A DNA stretch of 64,000 nucleotides from Myxocyprinus asiaticus (Eukaryota; Chordata; Actinopteri; Cypriniformes; Catostomidae), in the NCBI RefSeq assembly GCF_019703515.2, contig NC_059382.1, forward strand, positions 14,611,001 to 14,675,000, read 5' to 3'. The translations under genes and the position numbers were made by a program. The notes under the pieces are model-generated. The model saw only the letters and a list, made by a program, of their open reading frames with translations. It was not told where the DNA came from and ran no database searches. This document shows positions 49,294 to 58,961 of the stretch, piece after piece. Every line of letters begins with the position of its first letter. Position 1 is the stretch's first letter.

Positions 49294-49847
49294 GACAGAC
49301 ATTGTACCAGGAAGTTCACGACCAATAAAATGTATTTCTTGAACTTTGGCTTCATTTCAATGAAAATATGAGCGGTTTCTGTTTTTGAAAATGAAGCGGT
49401 CATTAAGCTAAATATTAGCCTGCATTTTTCATTCAGTAATGTTAACAATGTTCATAATAAAGTTTACCTTCCTCACAGAAAGAAGCAAGTGCTTTTTAAA
49501 AAACAATAACACTCGATTACGCGCGCGCGTTACTCGTATGTTGGCGTTATACCGCCCTCTACTGTCAGTATAGTTGGTATTGCACTTCAGCCCCTCTTGT
49601 CAGCACACAGCAGCACCATGAATGAATGTAGTACAATGAAATGCAAATTATCAGTCATTGCAAAATCTAATATAGATCTGCTATGATTTACTACTGAGGT
49701 TTACTGCTGGCATTATTTTGGCCTTATAAACCAGATTCACTCAGATTTGACTGCATTAATCTTGATTTTATTAACATTAAAGGGATAGTTCAGCCAATAT
49801 ATATATATATATATGTCATTATATACTCAACCTTGTGAACTGTAAGG

Positions 49848-50108
49848 GGTAATACTTTACAATAAGGCTGTATCTATTAACATTAGTTAACTACATTAGT
49901 TAACACGAGCTAACAATGAACAACACCTTTACAGCTCTTCTTAATCTTAATTTCTACATAAACTAACAAAAAAATGTAAATGTTGCAAATGATAACATTA
50001 CTCTGCAAAAAATTATTTTTCTTGTTTTCCAGTAAAAAATATATAAATGTTCTTAAAACATTATTTACTTGACAAGCAAAATAACATACGATTTTAAGTC
50101 TTTTTTTC

Positions 50109-50149
<41 letters not shown>

Positions 50150-50612
50150 AATCTAACCAAATTTATTTAGGTTTATGCTAAAACAAGAAAAAACTGTTTT
50201 CCATTGGGTTTAGAAAATAAACTTAATTCGAAGGGAAAACAAGTTTATTTTTCTTACCCCATTGGCAAACAGATTTTTCTTGTTTTAAGCCTAAAGTTCA
50301 CTCAGTTTTGTCAGATTTCTCAGAAATTAAAACTTAATATCTTATGCCATTTTGCTTGTCAAGTAAATACATCTTGTTTTAAGATATTTTTACTGGAAAA
50401 CAAGACAAAATACAAATTAAGAAACTTATTTTATGCAGTGCAGTTATAGTTCTGAACATTATGAACCAACATGAACTAACAATTAACAATTGTAAATTTA
50501 TAGATTAACATTAACTGGGGAATGCTGGGGAAAAAATATTTTCCTTTGCTATTTCATGATATGCAATGCATTAACTAATGTTAATGAACACAACCTTACT
50601 GTAAAGTGTATT
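49848..50612. mobile_element. TTAACATTAGTTAA-type DNA element (middle of nest)
   Basis: Left GGTAATACTTTACAATAAGG, with CATTAGTTAACTACATTAGT further in. Right GCATTAACTAATGTTAATG, with CCTTACTGTAAAGTGTATTA at the end, the inverted counterpart. It is interrupted at 50003-50443. Confidence 0.65.
50003..50443. mobile_element. CTGCA-ended DNA element (innermost of nest)
   Basis: Left CTGCAAAAAATTATTTTTCT, then TGTTTTCCAGTAAAAA and TTACTTGACAAGCAAAAT. Right has complementary ATTTTGCTTGTCAAGTAAA, then TTTTTACTGGAAAACA and TTATGCAGTGCAG. No frame. A (GA)n microsatellite sits inside at about 50111-50142. Confidence 0.7.
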
Positions 50613-51609
50613 ACTTTTTTCCTTCTGTGCATGGAACACAAATCTGGCAGGCAAAATTGTATCCTCAGTCACCATTCACTTTCACTGTATGGAAAAAAAG
50701 GGAACAGTGGCTGTGGCTAACATTCAGCGTAATGCCTCCTCTTGTGTTCCACAGAAGAGAGAAAGTCATAGGCGTGTGGAACAACATGAGGATTAGTAGA
50801 TGATGAAAGAATTTTCATTTTTAGATGAACTATACCTTTATGTAGACAGTTAAAATAGTTAGTTAAATGTGATTTTAATGGGCATTCACTTATTCTGAAA
50901 AGGTTTTCAGTCTGCACACTTTGAACTGCATGTCCTGTGAAAAGACAGCCATGCCTAAACATTCCATTGTATCAATAAATTGCTGAAACTAAATCCCCCA
51001 TGTCAATTTGACCTCGGTGCTTGATAATCCATGTGAAGTGCAGTGTGGTACTGTAGCCAGAGGGTGGAGTGATCGATTCTGCTCTTGTGCTCTTGTATGC
51101 TTTGGACCAGCCAACCCCGGACTAACATTAAGCACATTAGTACCGACCAGCTGAACAGGGAGGAAAGGTTGTTTCCTGTTGACAAAGCAATGCTGGACAG
51201 ACAGGCTGTACTAAAGGGTGTGTCTATGTCATCTGTTACCGGTTGGGTGGAAATGGGCATTACGGCTATTGTTATTGATTTTATCAGTGACTTAAGAATA
51301 GTACAGTGCTAACTACTTCTTATTAAAGGAATGGTTCACCCAAAAATGAAAATTCTCTTATCATTTACTCACCCTCATGTCATCGCAAATGTGTATGATT
51401 TTCTTTCTTCTGCAGAACACAAACCAAAACTTTGAAGCTCCACAAAAAAGCACATAAAGGCAGCATAAAAGTAATGTATAATAAACTAGTGGTTTAATTC
51501 ATGTCTTCTGAATCGATCTAATCGATTTTGGGTGAGAACAGACCAAAACTAATTTTTCACTATAAATCTTGACATCAGCAGTCTTGCATGCATCAAGAAC
51601 TAGGAAGTA

Positions 51610-52035
51610 TGGGGCCTGGGTAGCTCAGCGTGTATTGACAATGACTACCACCCCTGGAATCACGGGTTTGAATCCAGGGTGTGCTGGGTGACTCCAGCCA
51701 GGTCTCCTAAGCAACCAAATTGGCCCGGTTGCTAGGGAGGGTAGAGTCACATGGGTAACCTCCTCGTGGTTGCAATTAGGGGTTCTCGCTCTCAATGGGG
51801 CGCGTAGTAAGTTGTGCATGGATCGCGGAGAGTAGCATGAGCCTCCACATGTAGAGTCTCCGCGGTGTCGTGCACAGCGAGCCACGTGATAAGATGCGCG
51901 GACTGACTGTCTCAGAAGCGGAGGCAACTGAGACTTGTCCTCCGCCACCCAGATTGAGGTGAGTAACCGCGCCACGATGAGGACCTACTAAGTAGTGGGA
52001 ATTGGGCATTCCAAATTGGGAGAAAAGGGGGATAA
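51610..52035 (+). mobile_element. tRNA-derived SINE, copy d
   Basis: Plus orientation: GGGGCCTGGGTAGCTCAGCG (A box), GGGTTTGAATCCAGGGTG (B box), AGGTCTCCTAAGCAACCAAA, and an end at ATTCCAAATTGGGAGAAAAG. Flanks AACTAGGAAGTAT and AACTAGATAGTAAT may be a mutated target duplication. Confidence 0.8.
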
Positions 52036-52064
52036 AATTAAATAAAAAATAACTAGATAGTAAT

Positions 52065-53960
52065 AGATAGTGCTTATGTTGGCTTGACAAAGCCTTGTCT
52101 GAAAGTTTCAAATAGTTTGAAGTTTGAAGGTCTTACAGTCAGACAGACAGAAGGAGCATCATACAGATAAACAGCCAGCTGCAAAAAGTCCTATGCAACC
52201 CTACCCCTTGCTTGTTTTTCTGAATGGCAAATTGGTTGCTAGGGTAACCCCATTTGGTTGCTAGGCAGTTACAAAAGTGACACTGAAAATGCTCAAATGA
52301 ATGAAACCAGAAGTCTCTATGATGTTCTAGTGCAGAGATATGTGATTTGTTACATGGTTGCTTGGCTAACCCCATCTGGTTGCTAGGCAGTTACCAAGGT
52401 GATACTCAAAAGGCTCCTTGCTACCCTGAGTCAAATGAACAAAACCAGAAGTCTCTACAATGTTCTGGTGCAGAGATATGTGATTTTTTACTTGGTTTCT
52501 AGGGTAACCCCATCTGGTTGCTAGGCAGTTACCAAGGTGATACTCAAAAGTCTCCTTGCTACCCTGAGCCAAATGAAAGAAACCCAAAGTCTCTATGATG
52601 TTCGGGTTCAGAGATATGTCATTTGTTACTTGGTATCTAGGGTAACCTATCTGGTTGCTAGGCAGTTACCAAGATGATACTCAAAAGGCTCCTTGCTAGC
52701 CTGAGTCAAATGAACAAAACCAGAAGTTTCTACGATGTTCTGGTGCAGAGATATGTGACTTGTTACTTGGTTGCTAGGGTAACCCCATATGGTTGCTAGG
52801 CAGTTACCAAGGTGATACTCAAAAGGCTCCTTGCTACCCTGAGTCAAATGATAGAAACCCAAAGTCTCTATGATGTTCTGGTGCAGAGATATGTCATTTG
52901 TTACTTGGTTGCTAGGGTAACCCCATCTGGTTGCTAGGCAGTTACCAAGGTGATATTCAAAAGGCTCTTTGCTACCCTGAGTCCAATGAACGAAACTGGA
53001 AGTGTCTACAATGTTCTGGTGCAGGGATATATGTTTTGATACTTGGTTGCTAGGGTGAGCTCATTTGGTTGCTAGGCAGTTTCCAGGGTAATACCAATAA
53101 GGCTGCTTGCTGGCCTGAGTCATTTGAGCCAACAATGAAGTCTCAATGATATTCTGATCCGGAGATATCCATCTAAGCTCATTTTAATGGAAGTCAATGG
53201 GTTTTGGTTGCTAGGGTGCACTAAATGGTTGCTAGGGTGTGGCTAAGTATTGTCCAGCATGATATTTAAAGGCTCCTTGCTGGTCTGAATCAAATAAGCC
53301 AAAGTTGAAGTCTCTACGATGTTGTGGTGCAGAGATATCTGTTTTGCAATACGGTTGCTAGGGTAAGTCCATCTGGTTGATAGGGAGCTGTCAGGGTGAT
53401 CCTAAAAAGGCTGCTTGCTGGACTGAGTGTATTGAGTCAAACCTGAAGACTCTATGACATTCTGATCAGGAGATATCCATCTAAGCCATTTTGAATGGCA
53501 GTCAATGGGTTTGGTTGCTAGGGTGCACTAAATGGTTGCTAGGTTGTATGCAGTTGCTAGGGTGTTAAAGTGATGGAGTGAAAGAAAGAATAAAAAGAGT
53601 GGAGTGATAGAAAGATAGAAAAGAGAGTGATGGAGTGATAGATAGAAAGTATCAGTGGTGGAGTGATAGGAAGTAGATTGAATCCTCTAAAAGAGTTATT
53701 ACAGGGAAAAGTTTTCACACCTTGAATGGGAGTCAATTTAAAATCAGTCCTGTTCGGAAGTCCGATACGGGAATACCGGAAGTCCGATCAGTTAGAAAAG
53801 AGAGAGCAACCCAAGTCAGACCAGTCTGAAGGTCTGTGGTGAGTTTGGTGTTTGTAGCTTGAAAGCTCTAGGAGGAGATACTGTTTAAATTTTGGCTCAG
53901 AAGAAGAAGAAGCTTAAATAGTAGATCAGTATGTTGGCTTTGTCAAGTGTAATCCAGTTT
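52065..53960. repeat. Minisatellite-bearing interspersed repeat with inverted CTTGACAAAGCC ends
   Basis: The left margin has TATGTTGGCTTGACAAAGCC at about 52076 and the right margin TATGTTGGCTTTGTCAAGTG at about 53931, so CTTGACAAAGCC is inverted. Between them are the 138-bp array and a unique 3' part with CGGAAGTCCGATACGGG / CCGGAAGTCCGATC. The class is unknown. Confidence 0.5.
52195..53560. repeat. 138-bp minisatellite, about 7 good units plus diverged ones
   Basis: The phrase GGTTGCTAGGCAGTTACCAA starts near 52256, 52378, 52516, 52653, 52791, 52929 and 53067, mostly 137-138 bp apart. Each unit continues with TACTCAAAAGGCTCCTTGCT, ACCCTGAGTCAAATGA, then CTCTA(C/T)GATGTTCTGGTGCA and GAGATATGTGATTTGTTAC. 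Units after 53100 are more diverged. Confidence 0.92.
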
Positions 53961-54308
53961 GAAATCATGATCGTGGCTAGAGACTGCAATGGCAAGAAGT
54001 ACAGTTATAAAGGAGATACATTTTGGTCTGTTCTCACTTAAAATCGATTAGATCCCTTCAGAAGACATGGATTAAATCACTGGAGTCTTATAGATTGCTT
54101 TTATGCTGCCTTTATGTGCTTTTTGGAGCTTCAAAGTTTTGTTCACAATTCACTTGCATTGTATGGACCTACAGAGCTGAGATATTCTTTTAAAAATCTT
54201 TGTTTTTGTTCTGTAGAAGAACGAATGTCATACATATCTGGGATGGCATGAGGGTGAGTAAATGAACTATTCCTTCAACGTAAGAGTAACATCCCTCTAT
54301 ATTTTCCT

Positions 54309-54312
54309 CTTA

Positions 54313-54356
<44 letters not shown>

Positions 54357-54358
54357 GA

Positions 54359-54391
<33 letters not shown>
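54309..54391. repeat. (CT)n(CA)n compound microsatellite
   Basis: CT dinucleotides followed by CA, with one CAGACT interruption. Confidence 0.95.
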
Positions 54392-54392
<1 letters not shown>

Positions 54393-55675
54393 CGTCAAGG
54401 GTGAAATGACCTTGGCAGAAAGTCAGGAAGAGTGTGCTGTTCTGGAATTCTGTGTCATTTCCTTATCCAAGTAGCATTTCATTCCATCTGCTATTAGATG
54501 GATACTAAACTCTAACTCTAACTAGCATCCCAAATTAATGTGTGATGATACATGTGCTCTTTTTCAGCAACAGCAACCAGTCAAACTATTGATTGATTTA
54601 CATGACCACATGATAGTTTGAAGTGATAGTTTACCCCAAAATTTACTGTGGTGCTTCAAATACTTATAACGTCCTTTCTCCTCTGATGAGATTTTAAAGA
54701 GAATGTTATAAGGACTAAAACCTCAGTTACCATTCATTTTCATTGCATTGGGTTTGGAATGACACGATGACATTATTTATTTATTTATTTATTTATTGTG
54801 AACTAACCCTTATATTGGGCATTAATAGAACTACTCCCTGTCTTTAAAAATATGATCTTTGGTTAACAACGTATTCGCAAAACAGATTCTTACCTTATCC
54901 AGCATTACACTTGTTAAGACTATGTGAACCATGAAGTGGCAGAGTTCTTCAAACAAAAAAACTAATCATGGACAACTGGTTTCAAACACGAAAATAAAGA
55001 AAGACAGCAGCACAGAGCATGGCTGAGTTATAGGGGTGTAACACTGATAGTCTGCCAACCAGACTAGAAACATTTATGTCATCCATAAGAAACATTCAAA
55101 CTACTGTTAGAGTAAATGCGAAGTTTTAGTGAACACCCCACATTCCTTGGATTGTTTCACTGTTATTTCACAGAGTAATGCAGATCCATCCCTTAAAATC
55201 TGTTTGATCACAAGCCTTAACAATGAGATAGAAATTGTTTTTATATTTTATATTTTCTATTTATTACATCACAATAATTATGCATTATGACTTCTTTATC
55301 ATTTCTGAGTTCTGATATTTATGTATTCATTCAACAGGCATAAGCTTATTGTCATTAAAGAATTTGCTCCTTTTGATGTAAATACCCTACATCCTCATTA
55401 CACAATCAATTGCATTGGTTGCTTATTTTATTTTTATTACGAACAACCATGTGCAATCAAGATATTGCTTACAACATGGAAAATTCGAATGAGCCTTAGT
55501 AACAGGGCATGCAAAACAGCGGCATGCTTGGTTAAGCACCACATATCGTGACAGCTGTCACAATACGAAATCTGTTAAGACAAGACCTATTGGTTCATTT
55601 GATTGCTAGTTTGTTGTTCTACTCTACTGATACTCTGAAAAAGTAGCAGAGATTCAAAACATGGTCTGTTCTTAC
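54392..55675. other. Non-coding DNA downstream of the distal first exon
   Basis: AT-rich, with (ATTT)n at about 54775-54797. No exon or defined repeat was found. Confidence 0.5.
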
Positions 55676-55768
55676 CTTGTTGCAACTTTGGCAGTGAAAC
55701 TCTCCATTTTTCCCCGGAGGCAGTATGATTTCTCCTGTAGGTACCAGCTGGATCTTCAGCTCCATCAT
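55676..55768 (-). CDS. myo1c: myo1c alternative first coding exon, long-isoform type
   Basis: The exon encodes 31 codons starting MMELKIQLVPTGEII and ending HCQSCNK, then an AAG|gtaag donor. It ends in phase 0 and joins in frame to [16 protein letters not shown]. Human MYO1C long isoform begins with a short segment carrying the same (E/Q)LVPTGEII motif before GSDG, so this is very probably the orthologous alternative N terminus. Tandem ATGs have A at -3, and the second has G at +4. No in-frame ATG lies in the nearby upstream sequence, but a short out-of-frame upstream reading frame (six codons, ATG near 55837) precedes it. The C-x-x-C pair near the end is unusual. Position is 38 kb upstream of the next shared exon. 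Confidence 0.8.
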
Positions 55769-57842
55769 GTTGCCTGTGTGTCCCAATGTCTCTTTGACTG
55801 TGTATGAGTGACCCTCCTCACAAGCAGCCACTATGCATGAAGCGTGCTTCAGCCCTCACCAGTGCTTCTGCTCTTTTAGATACACAGAGATGTAAATAGA
55901 GAAAGCTAAAACAAGACAGGCAGAGTGTTGTAGAATTACCTGTTGTGGGACAGAGAGTCAATGCAATTTGTTAAAAATATGTAAGATGTGTCCAGGAATC
56001 TTCCAACAGCCAGACATGCACTATAATTGATGTTTTTTGTTGCTGTGCTGCTTCCTCCAGGCTTCTAGCATCCTGTCCTTGACATTCCCGTGGTAAACAC
56101 CGGAGGAGCCTACTCCATTTCCCCTGAATGTACAAGAAGCAGATGCACGTTTTTACCACATACTCTCACACTTCTATAAAAAGAATGAATTTCCTTTGAA
56201 ATTTGCTGATGGCAAGTTAAAGGAAGGATAATTTTTTGTGGGGTGTGTATGCATACAGCATAAAATGATTGTGTTTGACAGACAGAAGTGAACGTCATGA
56301 TATATAAAATCTACTTTATCTTTGAAATCCTTTGACATCAACATTCCTTTAGGGTCCTATACATCAGTCCTGATACTTACAGCCAATCTCTTTTTCCTTG
56401 TGTTGAGTATAGTTCTTATGAATGTGAAAAAGAAGAAAATATTAAACATTAAATGGCATTATTACATTAAAAAATATATATTTAATGGCATTGTTACATC
56501 AAGTCTTTATTGATTTTTGTACACACCCTTGAGGTCTCCCAATACCACTTAGACTCTTTAGAAGTTGTGTGTTTCTTTTATGAACAGATCTGTTTACACA
56601 ATTACACATAAGGCATTGTGTGTCTTGAGACTGAGCATTGCCAGTGCTTTGAAATAGCATTGTGTGATTGTCAGTGCTGGATATGTCTGAAAAGTGCTTG
56701 TAAGAGGGGAAATGACACAGCCACACATCCTCTGACCTGTGACATTAACTGAGACATTCGTGATTTCTGGGCATCAACAGGAAAAAGTGGCCTTGGCATC
56801 TCATTGCACAACATGGTGTAAATTTGGGTAAAGAAAGACACAGCTCTCTGTCAGCACATAGTTACATTAAAGTTACATAAAACTGACTTTACCTGATGAC
56901 AATTTTATGATTTTAGTTCACATGGTCTTGCCTGCATAATGTATGCTGTGATCACAATAAACAACAGATGGCTAGTAGAAAAGCAAAGGGAAATGACAGA
57001 TTGAATAAAGAATCACCTATCAAACAGATAGTGTATCTTTACAGGATGTGTGATGCTGGGTGTATTTCCTCCCTGTTTCTTGCTTCTAGATATGTCTCTG
57101 AATAGCCTGTGTATTAGAATATGCATGGGATACAAGCAAACATTCTTGAAAATAGCACTTCTACAAACGAAGTGATACTAAAAGCTGTACAAAATCAAAG
57201 ATATAATGTGAGTATCAAAACTGCAGTCCCAGAAAGGTTTGTTGATATGGTTTGTAGTGTAAGGCTTTCATACAGTGAAGTGATGACATCCTGTTTGTGA
57301 GGGAGGGATATCAGGGAGACGGTAAGCTTTGGGGTGTGGTACTGTAGGTGAGACTGGGTGAAGGGTAGAGCAAAGATAATGGGACAAATCAGAAGCGTTC
57401 ATGACATGATAAACAGTACCGCAATAGTTATGTAAGAGGCTGTTTTTAAAAATAGCTCTCTTGATATAAATGAAGTGGCAACAACTATTTTAGTGGAAAA
57501 GAGGAATCATCAAATATGTCAGTGACATCCTACATCCTCTGCTTCACTGTGTATTCTTATCAGCTTCTTGTGTAAGTTGCACTGCTGTATTCCCACAAAT
57601 GAATCACTCTGTACAATGAATAAATACAACTCTTGTTGTATTTTTCCCCTCTCCATTTTTTCCCCTTTAAACGGCTTTGTTTAAGTGCAAAAGCATGATT
57701 AAAACACATTCATTTGGGCCTTTTAACTCACACAGAGATGTGTTGTATGGTAAAAAAGATATAAAAGAGGAACGTTCCGATTTCTCCCATACATTTTAAT
57801 ACCAGTGGTCTGTCTCATGCTAAATAGTATCTGAGAGTGCTT
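55769..57842. other. Candidate distal myo1c promoter and intergenic DNA
   Basis: The first hundred or so bases upstream of 55768 should hold the 5' UTR of the distal isoform. No CpG island or clear TATA box was recognised. The rest to 57842 shows no gene or repeat that I can support. Confidence 0.4.
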
Positions 57843-58135
57843 AGGAGGGCTGTTTGAAAGTGGAGATTTATAGTAAAAACAAAAAGGACTTAAAAATGTA
57901 TCTGTTTCTCATCCACACCAATCTTATCGCTTTTGAAGACATGGATTTAACACTGGAGTTGCATGGATTACTTTTATGCTGTATTTATGTGCTTTTTGGA
58001 GCTTCAAAGATCTGGTCACCATTCACTTACATTGAATGGACCTACAGAGCTGAAATATTCTACTAAAACTCTTGTGTTCTGCAGAAGAAAGAAAGTCATA
58101 CATATCTGGGATGGGATGAGGGTGAGTAAAGATAG
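57843..58135. mobile_element. Right arm of a palindromic MITE
   Basis: GTGGAGATTTATAGTAAAAA, GAAGACATGGATTTAAC, then CTTTTATGCTGTATTTATGT and GGATGAGGGTGAGTAAAG match the family's right arm. The left arm is absent. Confidence 0.65.
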
Positions 58136-58218
58136 GCGAGCACTTGCTTTAATGTTAATGTATTGGACTACAGCACCACCTGCTGGGCAGATTGTTTTTT
58201 GAGTCAAGTGCTAATATG

Positions 58219-58220
58219 CA

Positions 58221-58261
<41 letters not shown>
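58219..58261. repeat. (AAT)n microsatellite
   Basis: About 14 AAT repeats. Confidence 0.95.
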
Positions 58262-58734
58262 AGCATTGTTAAATAAATTCATAATACTAGAAGTAAAGTG
58301 AATAAAATTGTTAGGCATGATTGATCTTATAGTTCTAGAAATGTTGCATTAAATGTATCTCATTTTTATTTTGTACATATGTGTGAATGGAACTTAGTTA
58401 GGCCCATTTGGCCTTTACAGAACTTAATTATTTAAAGTAGTTTCAGATCAGTCCTTTGTACTCGTCATATGTCATGAATTTAGAACTATATTTAAAATAT
58501 ATTTTTTCCTGCATTGTAGAGTATACATTAATATGATTTAAAGCAACATAAAACGGTGCAATATTTTGTTTAAACAAAACTGCAACACATTCAAACTGTT
58601 TTACCATTTGAATACATAATTTAAAAAGGAAATAACTAAAAAGTAACTAAAACAATTATCTTAAAGCATAAAATATATTATTGTATTTTATAATGTTCAA
58701 TTCTATAGCCATGGAAGAGTATAAAACACACCAG
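58262..58734. other. Non-coding DNA, no clear feature
   Basis: AT-rich, with no supported feature. Confidence 0.5.
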
Positions 58735-58961
58735 AAGTTGGAAAAGTATAAAAACGTGAATTCGAAATAGGAAGAAAGCTAGCTATTAAAAAGAGAGCAC
58801 CAGACAATTTAATGGTGTTTACGGTTGAGTTGGTGGCAATATATTTGGCTCTCCAGTGGGTGGAAGAAGTAAGACTTGACAAAGTAGTCATTTGCACAGA
58901 CTCTCTAGCAGCCCTGAAAAGTCTGCATTTTGCACATTCTGACTGTAGACAAGACATAATA

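Larger units (their letters stand above)
49779..50841. mobile_element. Short palindromic MITE split by two nested elements
   Basis: The left arm (TTAAAGGGATAGTTCAGCC to about 49847) and right arm (CTTCTGTGCATGGAACACAA to GATGAACTATACCTTTA at 50841) belong to the CCCTTTAA MITE family. They are separated by the element at 49848-50612. Confidence 0.6.
51322..54283. mobile_element. Palindromic MITE with arms 2.4 kb apart
   Basis: The left arm 51322-51600 (TTAAAGGAATGGTTCACCC) and right arm about 54008-54283 (GGTGAGTAAATGAACTATTC at the end) are complementary. Both carry an AATCGATCTAATCGATTTTG-like block unique to this copy. A SINE and a minisatellite-bearing repeat fill the middle. Confidence 0.7.
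1..55768 (-). other. myo1c: myo1c-like class I myosin gene span (3' part outside window)
   Basis: Gene-level entry. Unconventional myosin Ic is an actin-based, membrane-binding motor. Seventeen motor exons between 17343 and 1354 join in consistent phase and give P-loop GESGAGKT, switch [11 protein letters not shown], switch II DIYGFEVF and the YVRCIKPND segment in the expected order. Loop sequences such as RTERRDQ and [12 protein letters not shown] fit MYO1C better than MYO1H. With the distal first exon the visible protein is about 639 residues; the end of the motor, IQ motifs and TH1 tail would lie left of position 1. No further exon was found in 1-1353. Teleosts often have two myo1c copies and I cannot say which this is. 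The extent to 55768 depends on the distal first exon being real. Confidence 0.85.

Noticed and set aside
52195..53560. Regular repeats as a CRISPR array
   Set aside because: Units are contiguous 138-bp minisatellite copies without unique spacers, in an animal genome.
55619..55831. A longer reading of the distal first exon starting at 55831 (MAACEEGHS...)
   Set aside because: That codon is GTG, not ATG; the first ATG in this frame nearby is the tandem ATG at 55768, which also fits the family N terminus.
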